28,018 nt of DNA from Schoenoplectus triqueter (Eukaryota; Streptophyta; Magnoliopsida; Poales; Cyperaceae), in the NCBI GenBank assembly GCA_964058805.1, contig CAXKVV010000819.1:1-28018 (forward strand), in the 5' to 3' direction. Below are positions 10,437 through 19,920 of this stretch, in pieces. A program made the translations under genes and the position numbers. The first letter of the stretch is position 1, and each line of letters starts with the position of its first letter. Under the pieces are notes generated by a model. The model searched no databases. It saw nothing but the letters and a program-made list of their open reading frames with translations, and was not told the DNA's origin.

Positions 10437-10782
10437 CAGGCCTAAAGGCTCACCCAACTTAAGCTAGGGCCAGTGGCTCACTGAGAATTAGGTATTTTTC
10501 CTCCATTTGATCAACGATATACTGATTTGTGCCAGAATTGAAGCAATTACAAGAATTAACTAATGTACTCAACTGGAATTATACAATTAATATGACTAGA
10601 AGCCAGAAGATCATCACCTCCTATCTGCTATACAAATACAAGCAAGGAAATTGAATAGAAAATGAGAAAATCATAAAAGAAACAGTGTAATAGAAATTGA
10701 ATTATAAGTTTTTGATGCCTTCTTGACTGATCCAGGCCTAAAGGCTCACCAATCACTTTGTGATTGGGCCAGTGGCTCACTG
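10437..10782 (+). repeat. Pair of GGCCTAAAGGCTC modules
   Basis: CAGGCCTAAAGGCTCACC ... GGGCCAGTGGCTCACTG occurs twice, at 10437-10483 and 10733-10782. Inside each lies a different short centre; the second is a perfect hairpin, AATCAC TTT GTGATT. CAGTGGCTCACTG is itself a small hairpin. I see no counterpart in copy A. The 250 bases between are A-rich. Confidence 0.7.
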
Positions 10783-12180
10783 GATTCAGTCAATTGCCAT
10801 TGATTAGGGTTATTCAAAGAAAGAACAAAATGAAGAAAGGAAATATGAAAGAATATAGCAGATTCTTAAAGAATAGTAGCAAGAACAGAAAAGAAATCAA
10901 TTGACTACCTAACTAGCTATGTTAAAGCTTTAAATTCATTTACAGAGAATGAAAGGAAATTGCCAATTGAATGCATGAACAGTTACCTCTTAATCTGAAT
11001 AGTAATCCAAATCGATTAATTTCCTTGTAATTTCTCTTCCTCTCTGTAATTGATGACTACTAGTATATGTGTAAGTGTGTAGACACTCTTAATTGCTCTG
11101 CTAATGGATGTATATGCTACTGTTGCTAATTTTCGGTTTATATAGGCTAATTAGGCCAATTAATCCCAATTGTGATTGGTTAGCTGCCTTTCACTCGGAT
11201 TGCCACCTTGGATACATCCTCACCCTTCATTACACTCGCTTGGATGGTTGAGATCAAGTTGTGCTTGTTGTGGAACTGCAATAACCGTTTTCTGTTATCC
11301 TTTGACTGTGCCGCGATTCTTTGACTCTATACTCTCAATTGCTCATGTGTTTCAACTGGTGAGTGGGCCCTGAGTTGCCAACACCTATTTAAACTCTTCA
11401 CAGCTAGCTTGAACACTGTTTCATTCATTTGTCAGCTCTAATTTCTCCAATCTCATTTTCGTTCCGGTTTCAATTCTTGGACAATTAGCATTTTATGCAC
11501 CCGATTACTTCACCAATTCGTGTTTACTAGCATCGCCTTGGCCTAAGTGATCTTCTCAATCGTGCAATTTCACCTCTGGATCGCCTATTAGGCCTGCCAC
11601 CTTGTCACTGTCTTCGGCGACCTTCGGTTTTCAGCCCCTTTCTCACTCAATTGCCACATCAATTCACCTTTGCCGGCATCGCCTTGCCTTAAAGACGCTG
11701 CTTTGTGACTCAATTTGACCTCCGGAACATCAATTGGATTTCTTTCCTTAGCTCAATTTCGGGTACTAACTCAATTTCCACTTCTGTTCATCTCATTTTC
11801 TCAATTGACCTAATAATATCCTTTATTCTATCGCTTGATCATCACTGCTCTCTTAGATTACCTTTAATCATGGTGAGGCGCCAAGGAAAGAAAAGAATGC
11901 GAGCTGTGCTGGACTCGGGCAATGGCGAGAAGAAGAAGGAGGGAGAAGGTCCTTCCGCCAGCTTGGATGCGCACGGCACACACGCACCAACGCACGGGAG
12001 AGAAGAGGGGCAGCGGCATAGAGCTCATGCACCAGGTTCACCTTCCTTTTCCTCTTTTGTTTGAATTCATTTGCGCTGAGTTGGATAGACAGGATGAATG
12101 GACTTGATTTATATCTCTAGCTTGTGATCCTAGCCTTATTCATCTGACTACTGGGTCCCATCTGTAAGGTTTAAGCGTTT
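10783..12180. other. Non-coding middle of element X copy B with a small basic open frame
   Basis: This block matches the copy A region about 16200-17250 (inverted) with strong divergence, for example CTCACCCTTCATT at about 11220. It holds repeated CAATTCACC, TTGCCACAT and GGCATCGCCTTG words. A purine-rich stretch (about 11870-12010) encodes a short Lys/Arg-rich frame starting MVRRQGKKRMR, running to 12064. Copy A has a loosely similar Arg-rich frame (about 16490-16360, minus). It may be a chance product of purine-rich DNA. Confidence 0.4.
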
Positions 12181-12730
12181 AAGTCTGTGAGGTTAGCAAT
12201 TGATTAGTGCTAATATGCTGAGGTGGCTCTTCCTGATTGGTTGGTTGCTTGTTAAACAAATCCTTAACACTAATGATCTGTAAATGGTGAGTGATGTGGC
12301 TCTGCCTAGTAATGCCATGTGTGTTGTCATCTGCTGACCTGTACCAATCATAGGAAGCCATTTGTCATTCCTTGTACACACTGTATGATGACATGGCACC
12401 AGTGAGTGTATGCCATGTGGCACCCAGTGGGGCCCACTTGTCAGTCGTCTTATGGTATAGTGGGGTTCACAGTAGTGAGGTGGACCAATAAGGGAAGGCC
12501 ACATGGCATTGGGCTGTTGAGGTGGCCTTATAGCATGCTGCCATCTGTCTAGCTGCTGTATGAGGTGGCTATCGATGTGGACCAGTGGCTGACTGCCATG
12601 TGGCATAGGTGGGGCCCACTTGTCAGGTCTGTAGGGGTGTGGGGCCCACATGGCTGAGGTGGACCAATGGGGTGCTGACACGTGGCATGAGGTGGACCAA
12701 TGGGATGCTGACACGTGTCACACCCTCTCT
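12180..12730. promoter_or_regulatory. Block dense in CACGTG, CCACATGG and GTGGGNCCCAC motifs, copy B
   Basis: Degenerate repeats of the form GAGGTGGACCAATGGG..GCTGACACGTGGCA run through this block, with the clearest pair at about 12655-12716. It contains CACGTG cores (the G-box bound by bZIP/bHLH proteins), many CCACATGGC variants, and TGGGGCCCACTTGTCAG-type words resembling class I/II TCP sites. Copy A carries the matching block inverted (15720-16100). Whether the sites bind anything is untested. The 173-residue frame at 12193-12714 (minus) is just the repeats read as His/Pro/Trp-rich protein. Confidence 0.55.
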
Positions 12731-13589
12731 CTTCCCTGATTCGGTGTAGGTGTGCTTAGGATCCCCAGTTTGCACCCAGATGTGTCTCTGTCCCCAAATT
12801 GCACCCAGATGAACCCTTGATTGAATCTCAGCCTTTGATCAGTCCATCTATTCTGCTTTTATCTTCCCTGAATTTATTTTAATAGCTCTACTCATCCAAA
12901 AATCATGAAAATTTCACCAAAAATCCCTAAATTCATGATGATCATCCATATAATTTTTAATTCCATTTTTACCCTTGCCTCTCTGAATTAAAAATTCTTT
13001 TATCCATAAAACCCTATTATTCCTTATGAATTAATCCCTGATTTCAATTGTAGCTCTGTGTCTCTGCCAATTATCTCTCTCTTGCAGAAACCACCCTAAC
13101 TAAATACCAATTAGACTTATATTGATATTCATTAGGGCTTGATCTGATCAACAGTTGATACAGATCTAGACTTGATCAGATGGTTGCTCCCAGCTTTGGC
13201 ACCTGATCAGTCTTGTGAAATTGACTTTCAATCCCTTAACATGAGGGTGACTTGGTCAAAGAACTGACTACTTATCAGTAATTGACACAAATCAAAGCAT
13301 GGTTAGGTGGTTGCTCACAGCTTTGGCACCAGGTCAGCCTTGAAAGCAAAATCACATTTGAAATTTCTCATGACTAGTTGCATCAAAATGCTAGCTTGGC
13401 ATTGACATCATTTCATGTAGCATAGGGATTATACTGCTTCAGCTCCTTTCTAGGGTTAGCTCCAAGGGCAGATTTTTAGGGTTCAATTCTGACTCCTATA
13501 ATAGGTCACTGAGGTGTGGGGTCCACCTGTCAGTGAAAATGGTCACATGGGTGACTCATCAGATAGGCTATGTTGTTAGATTCATCTAC
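12731..13589. other. Shared non-coding block of element X copy B
   Basis: It matches copy A 14993-15720 (inverted) closely, e.g. GATGATCATC..ATTTTTAATTCCATTTTT and AGCTTTGGCACC(A/T)G. The GTTGCTC(C/A)CAGCTTTGGCACC module occurs twice (about 13183 and 13312), each followed by TCAG(T/C)CTTG. The right end (13500-13560) holds a partial 244-bp unit with GTGGGGTCCACCTGTCAGTG. No gene. Confidence 0.55.
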
Positions 13590-13637
13590 AAGGGACTGCC
13601 AGGTGGGTCCCACTTGTCAGAGAAAATGTAATTAGAT

Positions 13638-13722
13638 GACTGACCCCTCGGGAGATCTCTCTCTTTGGAACCTCCTGGGAGTCAGCCACCTCGAATGAGC
13701 AGGAGGTGGCTGGGTATTTATA
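13638..13722 (-). promoter_or_regulatory. TATA box plus start-site hairpin, copy B unit 1
   Basis: On the minus strand TATAAATA is at 13722-13715. Exactly 35 bases from its first base the stem begins at 13687 with GGCTGACTCCCAGGAGG (13687-13671), pairing with CTCCCGAGGGGTCAGTC (13654-13638) using wobble pairs and about three mismatches. The loop contains AAAGAGAGAGA. This is the weakest of the four stems. Confidence 0.5.
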
Positions 13723-13881
13723 TCCTTGCTCCATACTTAGGATTTCCTTGTGGGATTAGTGTTTAACCTCTGTTCCGGGTTGATTAATTTTCTTAGCAAA
13801 ATGGGCTAGGTCCATGTCATTGGAGCTGCTCATAAGGGACTGCCATGTGGGTCCCATTTGTCAGAAAAAAATGTAATCAAA

Positions 13882-13968
13882 TGGCTGACCCATCAGGAGA
13901 TTTTCTCTCTCCTAAATCTCCCGAGGGTCAGCCACCTCGAATGAGTAGGAGGTGGTGGGGTATTTATA
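13882..13968 (-). promoter_or_regulatory. TATA box plus start-site hairpin, copy B unit 2
   Basis: On the minus strand TATAAATA is at 13968-13961 and the stem begins exactly 35 bases from its first base, at 13933. Arms are 13934-13914 and 13903-13882: GGCTGACCCTCGGGAGATTT pairs with AAATCTCCTGATGGGTCAGCC over about 20 positions, with one bulge and one G-T wobble. The loop is AGGAGAGAGA on the transcribed sense. Confidence 0.62.
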
Positions 13969-14164
13969 TCCTCGTCTTTCACCCTAATATTTCATTGTGG
14001 GATTAATGAATTTGTTCCGGGGTTAAGCAGCGACCTCTCCTGATTAGTGGGCCATCTTTCATTGCTTTCTCTTCTTCCCTCTTCTCATGATTTATCATTA
14101 ATCATCAATTTTATTTTCATTTATTCATCTATTCATCCTTGACATCTTTCAAGGGTAAACAGTC

Positions 14165-14192
14165 GTTTATGCGGCATTGGCGCCGCATAAAC
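14165..14192. repeat. Perfect 11-bp hairpin of element Y at the X insertion site
   Basis: GTTTATGCGGC and GCCGCATAAAC flank ATTGGC. In the empty site the first arm directly followed TTGTC, so element X copy B inserted within the base of this hairpin; its target copy GTCGT overlaps the first two bases of the arm. The hairpin belongs to the LTR of element Y, not to X. Confidence 0.75.
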
Positions 14193-14987
14193 ATAAAGTC
14201 CTAAGTTCGTAAGTTGGGTCGCTGGTGGCGCCCGCTTAGGCAAGGCCCAAGTTCGTAAGTTGGGACGCTGGTGGCGCCCGCTTGGGATAGATCTGGTGAT
14301 TTGCAAATTGGGATGTTTATTTCGGGTGTTTGTTTACTCGTACCTTATATTTATTATTATATTACTATTTCCTCAGATTTTCTATTTCAGGGTTAATTGT
14401 CATTTCATGTCAATCATGTAGAGGTGTTCTCGAAATGTATAAAATAATAATACATTAACATATATTTAAATAATTCATTGCATTTAAATTCGGTATCGGT
14501 ATTTGGGTCCAGTCTAGAAAAGAAGATCAAATCTTAAGGCTGGATCTAAATCCGTACTGAGTAATTTTTAAAATTACTCACGTTTCCACGGTGGTTGTGG
14601 GATCCAGGTTTACAGGTATGGGCTCGAATTTTGGATGAGAGTGCTAGGTGCAGTCCTGCGCGATGACAGAGATGCTTCGCCGCTTCCGCATGTGAGCAGG
14701 GTAGTGGATTAGGATCTAACGGGTTTCGAGTTTTATTTCTTTCTTTTGGGTTTTTCTTTGAGAGATTTTGCTGCCCATTCCGATGGAGCTAGCCCCGTCG
14801 ATGTCGGCGTTGTATTTCTCTTTGTTCATTCTGGACTGTATAGTCATGTATATTATATTATTATTGTTTTGTTTATTCTATGATTTTCTTATTTTATTCA
14901 CTTAGCCTTTCGTACGCACGTCTCGTCGTGCATACGTGGCGGGATTTAGCACCCCAAATCCGTTCAATTTATTTCTGGGGTGTGACA
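14167..14987 (+). mobile_element. Element Y, Tekay/Del-like LTR, 3' part
   Basis: This is the rest of element Y after the second GTCGT target copy. It includes two 46-bp units (14203 and 14249). The terminal stretch CGTCTCGTCGTGCATACGTGGCGGGATTTAGC, ending in GGGGTGTGACA (14987), resembles the 3' end of Tekay/Del LTRs. It is followed by CTAAG, the second target copy. The order of blocks and the GGGGTGTGACA end place the element on the plus strand. Confidence 0.78.
14203..14290 (+). repeat. Two 46-bp tandem units in element Y
   Basis: AAGTTCGTAAGTTGGG(T/A)CGC followed by TGGTGGCGCCCGCTT starts at 14203 and 14249. Most positions are identical between the two units, so this duplication is relatively recent. 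Confidence 0.85.
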
Positions 14988-15343
14988 CTAAGCAGCAAAC
15001 TTCAGAGCAAACCCTAAAAAATTGGAGCAGTGTAATTTCTATACAGCAAAGACTGTGTTAATGTCAAGCCAGTATTTTGATACAAACAATCACAAGAAAT
15101 CTCAAATGTGATTTTGCTTCCAAGGTTGGCCAGGTGCCAAAGCTGTGAGCAACCACCTGACTATGCCACGATTTGTGCCAATTGTTGACAAGTAATCAAC
15201 TTTTGATCAAGTCACCCTCATGAACATGAATTGGAAGTTGATTTCACAAGACTGATCATATGCTAAAGCTAAGAGCAAGTAATCAGCTTTTGATCAAATT
15301 AAACTCTAATGAACATTAATACAAGTCTAATTGGTGTTTGATT

Positions 15344-15353
15344 GGGGGGGGGG
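15344..15353 (+). repeat. Run of ten G
   Basis: A G10 homopolymer lies in the left part of copy A's main segment. Copy B lacks it, so it arose after the copies split. It is a likely sequencing-error site. Confidence 0.8.
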
Positions 15354-15719
15354 TTTCTGTAAAAGAATTTTATTTGGCAGAGACACTGAGCTATAATTGA
15401 AATCTGGGATTAATTCAGAGAGGAAAATAGAGTTTTCTTGGCAAATAAATTTTTTAATTCAAGGAGACATTGGCAAAAATGGAATTAAAAAATACAGGAA
15501 TGATCATCATGAATTTATGGATTTTTGATGAAAAGTTCATGATTTTTGAATGAGTGGAGCTATTAAAATAAATTCAGAGAAGATAAAACAGATTAATCAA
15601 GGGCCAGGATTGAATCAAGGAGTGCATTGGGTACAACTTGGGGAATGAAGGTCAATCTGGGTGCAATTTGGGGATAAGAAAGAGTGCAAATTCAAAAATC
15701 CAGTAACTATACCAGTGCC

Positions 15720-16100
15720 ACATGGCGGCTCTCTATTGGGCTAGCTCAGCCATGAAGAGCCACGTGACACCCTCCTATTGGTCCACCTCAGATGGGTGGG
15801 CCCCATCACTGGGCTGACCTGACAAGTGGACCCCACCAGCATGCCACGTGGCAGATTGTGACTCGGCCATGTCACACCACCAGAGCCATGTGGCTTATTT
15901 TCATTAGTCCATATCAACAATAAGTATAAAGAACACAGATACGTGGCAGCACAGCATGAAGCCACCTCACCCAACCTATGCCACATGACACATCTACAGA
16001 AGGCCACCTCAGTAGGCCTTGCCACATGGCAGCACACATCAGCAGATCAACCTATATGTGATTAAACCTATCTGCCACATGTCACTGTGTTATTGGTGAC
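15720..16100. promoter_or_regulatory. G-box/TCP-type motif block, copy A
   Basis: This is the inverted counterpart of 12180-12730. It contains GAGCCACGTGACA, GCCACGTGGCA, ATACGTGGCA, TGGTCCACCTCA and GGTGGGCCCCATC, plus many CCACATGGC words. The motif types are kept in both copies even where the flanking sequence differs. Confidence 0.5.
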
Positions 16101-18699
16101 ACCTCATCCCTATTGACTGTGTGAAAGTAATTAGCCTAAAACTCGTATCACTGATTAGTGAGCCCTAATTAAGGCTAAATGTTGATTAATCCCTAAATCT
16201 TAACTAAACAACAAGATTAAAATCTGACAAGTAGGCCCATGTTGTAAGCATTATAAGGAAAAGGTGCATGAAAATACAGTGAACCAAGCTCATTGAAATA
16301 AAATCAAAATTTAAATAAAGAGGAAAGAAAGAAAATGAGCCTGGCTCTTGTGCAAAGCCTCTCTGACGGTGGACCCCTTGCTGTTGCGGTCCACATACAC
16401 CTAGACCATCTCGATTGAAATTGCTTCCTTCTTCTTCTCTCCCCCTTCGTCTCTTTCTTCCGCGCGACACAGAAGGAGGTGCCATGGAGAAGTGCCTCAA
16501 GCGCGTTACTTTCTCTGGATAAGATTAAAATGAGCAAGACGACATGGATTAGAACGAGTATGAGCAATGAATTTCAGAAAATTATAAAGAGGGTGAGAAG
16601 AATCAATCAAGATAGTTTGTAAAATTGAAACTTACAATCGGCTTATGCAAGCATGAGAGATCAAATTGATGATGCTTACATGGCGTTTCGACCTTCATGA
16701 TGACGGTTATAAGCTCAGACTAGCACAAGGAAGGCTCTAACCTAGTGCTACACCAATCCACCATCTGAGTCAATGAAGAAGTCCTTGATACTCGATCTCA
16801 ACAGTGTAGGTCTTCAAGAAAGGATGTGGAATTGATATCTGAGGCTAGAAGAAGTATGAATAAGCTTGCAATTAGAGAAATAAGCAGAGAGATGAAGAGA
16901 GGTGCTTTGTTTGTGAATTGAGGCAAATCAGAAAAGAAAATGCTAGTGACACCTAATTGATATATATAGACTCAATCAACTGATTGAGGAGAGTGCTATT
17001 CATATTGGAGAAGGTTCTAGAAGAGTTGAAAGGAGTACAAGCGACAGTTACAAATGGCAAGATGGTGAATACAAGGAAAACACTAACTAACTCACTATAG
17101 TTTGTTACACTAGTCAGCTGCCAAGTCATCAATCCGTGGACTCAGTATAAAGAAGCACAATGAAGGTCAATCCCGGCCCTTGACTTGTAAAATGAAGGGT
17201 GAGATGGAGTGCCACATTAGCAATCCGAGAAATTGAACAAACACAAACTCACCATTATACATTCATGCATAGTCTATATAAATCCTGGACAAGAGTAACA
17301 GAAGGGAGGACCTCAGGCAATTGAGAGTGAAGAGAGAGATACATTAGCAAGAAAGAGAGAGAAGTGGTGAAAGAACTTCAATTAAATCAATTGATAGTAG
17401 ACCTTGTTTCTAAAGCAAAAGTCTCTCAATTCGATTCACTCATAGCCTCTACATAGTCTATTCATTGCCTATAAGTTCACTGGTAAGTTTTTTTTAGATT
17501 CGAGATGTAATTGAAAGGATTTCATGAAATTATACAATAAAATCGATTTTGCATTGAACAATCTGTTGATTTGCTATTTTTTCATTCAATTTCAGTTCTT
17601 TCACCTTGATTTTCATCTTTTGATAGAATTTCGAGAATTATTAGCATTATAATAAAAATTAACTGTGAATTTCAACAAAGATATATCTGAGCTTTCGGTT
17701 TGAACCTTGTGGAGTCACTTGCATCATTCTTCTCCTTTTCCTGTTACCTCATCGTATAATGAGATTGGTAGTAAAGTCACATGACTCTCCCATTCATCGC
17801 GGAAGCTAAGAACCAGTTCCATACTGAATTGGTAGCAGGATTTGTATTATCCTCCCGATTCCGTTGCTTGAGTGATCGGTAGAACACTTACAAGCAACTC
17901 AAAGTGCAAGAAAAGTAGCGTAATTGAAGGTAATTCGGTACACATCCCTTGCATAAACACGATTGGTACCGTGCCGAGCAACACCGAGGCCGACCAGGTC
18001 ATACACGACAATTTTAGAAAGAATTGAACTCGCAAGCGTGATTAGAAGGTATGGACGATTGACAACAGAAGATTAATTGTGAGATTCATCGATCAATTGA
18101 ATTGAATTCGCGATTGAAAACTCAATCGGTACTGAATTGAAACTGTACCGGAAATGGTACTCCTACACACAATGAAATACCATATCGATCTTCAATCAAA
18201 TGCTATAGATGTGTTCCTGACAGCGAGGCGACACTACTAGGCCCACCTGATCGGAAGGGCGGAGCTCCGATCACCGGAAATGGCTTTCATCGCGAATCTC
18301 AGCATAGCAGTCAACGAAACAGTCAGAGAGATGAGTGTGCTCGACTTTTAGCGCACAAACACGAAGTTTGATGCTCAATAATATATCTAGAAGAGATCCA
18401 ATGTCGGCTGTAAATCGCGATTTAAAAGAAGAAGGGAGAGTTGATCTGGGCCCTCCAACTCAGATGAATAGATCTCAAAGCAAATCTAACGGTCCAAGTA
18501 AATCACTGCTGAATAAAAAAAAGGCTAGCCCAGTACAGGATCTAGGCCCAACTCGTCAAAGGAAATGAAAAAATAAAATGGGCCCAATTTTCAAATTTAA
18601 AAGAAAAATTAATCCTGGCCCAGTTCATTAAACCTAAAATTCAACTAATAACAGAAAATTAAAGATAAAGAGAAAATAAATCGTTTGAAAATTTTTCTA

Positions 18700-19920
18700 A
18701 ACTCCAAATTAACTCAAATTTATTTTTAAAAATTCTTTGTTTTTCCTAATATTTTTCTATATAAAAATATCTCAATTTTCAAAATACCATCATATTGAAA
18801 CAATTTAAAAGCAAAAGACATTATATTATATTTCCTATTTAACTTAATTTAGATTTATCATTTTAGATGTTATAAAAATTTCAAAAATTCAAATAAAATC
18901 TTAAACCATAATTAGATATATTTTACTGATTTTTCAAGTGATTTTTTATAAAGTAATAATAATAATAATAATAATAATATCCAATAAGAAATAATAGAAT
19001 AAATTCTATTCTTTAATTATTATAAAAGAGAATAAATGACAATGAAATTTGTTAACAATAAATAAATATTATTTTAGTCTTTTTTATAAAAACAAAAATG
19101 AATAATAATAATAAATAATAAAGCAAATCATATTCTTTTGGTTATTATATAAAATCTAAAATTCAAATAAAAAAATATATAATAATAGAATAAATCTTAT
19201 TATTTTCAGTTTAAAAAAATCAAATAAAAATGTAATAATAATATAATAAATTTTATTCTTTTAATTATCATAAAAATCCTAAAATTAAAATAAAATCATT
19301 CATATATGTAATAAAAAATAATAATAAAATAAAATCTTATTAGTTATTATAAAATCTCAAGAATTCAAATCATAAATAACAGCTAATTCATTTTATATTA
19401 TTTTTATAAGTAATTTTCAACAAGAATAAATAGAGTGAAAATAATAAAAACAAAATTCTACTCTTTTAGTTATTATAAAAAGCTTAGAACTCAAATAAAA
19501 TCATAAACTTCATTTTTCAAGTAATGAATAGAATATAAAAAAGAATAAAAAGGTTTAAAATTTTAAAATTCATTTTCTATTATTTTTACAAGTAATAAAT
19601 GGAATAAAAGTAATAAAAAGCTTAAAATTCGAAATTATAATATTCAATAAAAGCATTAAAATAAAAATCCTACTTTAAAAAAAGCCTGAAAATTCGAATA
19701 AATTTCAGTTTCTATTATTTTTCTACAAATAATAAATAGAATAAAAGTAATAAAAAACTTAAAATTCAAATAAAATAATAAATAATAGCCAACTTATTTC
19801 CTATTATTTTTGTAAGTAACTTTCTACAAAATTAAGTAGAGTTCAAAATGAAAAAAAATATAAAATTCTATTACTTTAGCTATTATAAAATCCTAAAAAT
19901 CTACCTTTGTAAATAATCTT
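18700..19920. repeat. AT-rich degenerate array with AAT microsatellite, copy A
   Basis: This is the inverted counterpart of 8600-9540. An (ATA)n run lies at about 18952-18979. TATTCTTTTAGTTATTATAAAA-like words recur at about 19005, 19130, 19255, 19330, 19465 and 19870, consistent with units of roughly 125-135 bp. No gene. Confidence 0.7.

Larger units (their letters stand above)
13590..14040 (-). repeat. Tandem 244-bp promoter units, element X copy B
   Basis: Two units start AAGGGACTGCCA(G/T)GTGGGTCCC at about 13590 and 13834. Each carries a GTGGGTCCCA motif, a hairpin, AGCCACCTCGAATGAG, and GGTATTTATATCC (TATAAATA on the minus strand). They end with TT(C/T)CWTTGTGGGATTA and TTCCGGG. They match the copy A units inverted. 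Confidence 0.8.
6724..14161 (-). mobile_element. Element X copy B, complete 7.4-kb gene-less TG...CA element
   Basis: The plus-strand ends are TGTGCGACCC (6724) and GGGTAAACA (14161), flanked by the exact 5-bp target duplication GTCGT (6719-6723, 14162-14166). It is inserted in the LTR of element Y and is inverted relative to copy A; strand is assigned from its TATAAATA boxes. Plus-strand order: duplicated GC-rich terminus, 37-bp array, degenerate ACAGAACGGTTCAATCT units, 62-bp array, 1-kb AT-rich array, GGTACC-rich block, two GGCCTAAAGGCTC modules, G-box/TCP-motif block, then 244-bp promoter units. No reverse transcriptase, integrase, gag or transposase frame is seen, and the two ends are not direct repeats of each other. 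It could be a giant solo LTR or a large non-coding retrotransposon derivative; TG...CA plus a 5-bp duplication fits both. Confidence 0.85.

Noticed and set aside
12193..12714. 173-residue minus-strand open frame
   Set aside because: It is a direct translation of the GTGGACCAATGG/CACGTGGCA repeats; composition (His, Trp, Pro) and lack of a domain argue against a gene.
14165..14210. Helitron 3' end (hairpin followed by CTAA)
   Set aside because: The base after CTAA is G, not T, the hairpin belongs to the LTR of element Y, and no Helitron 5' TC end was found.
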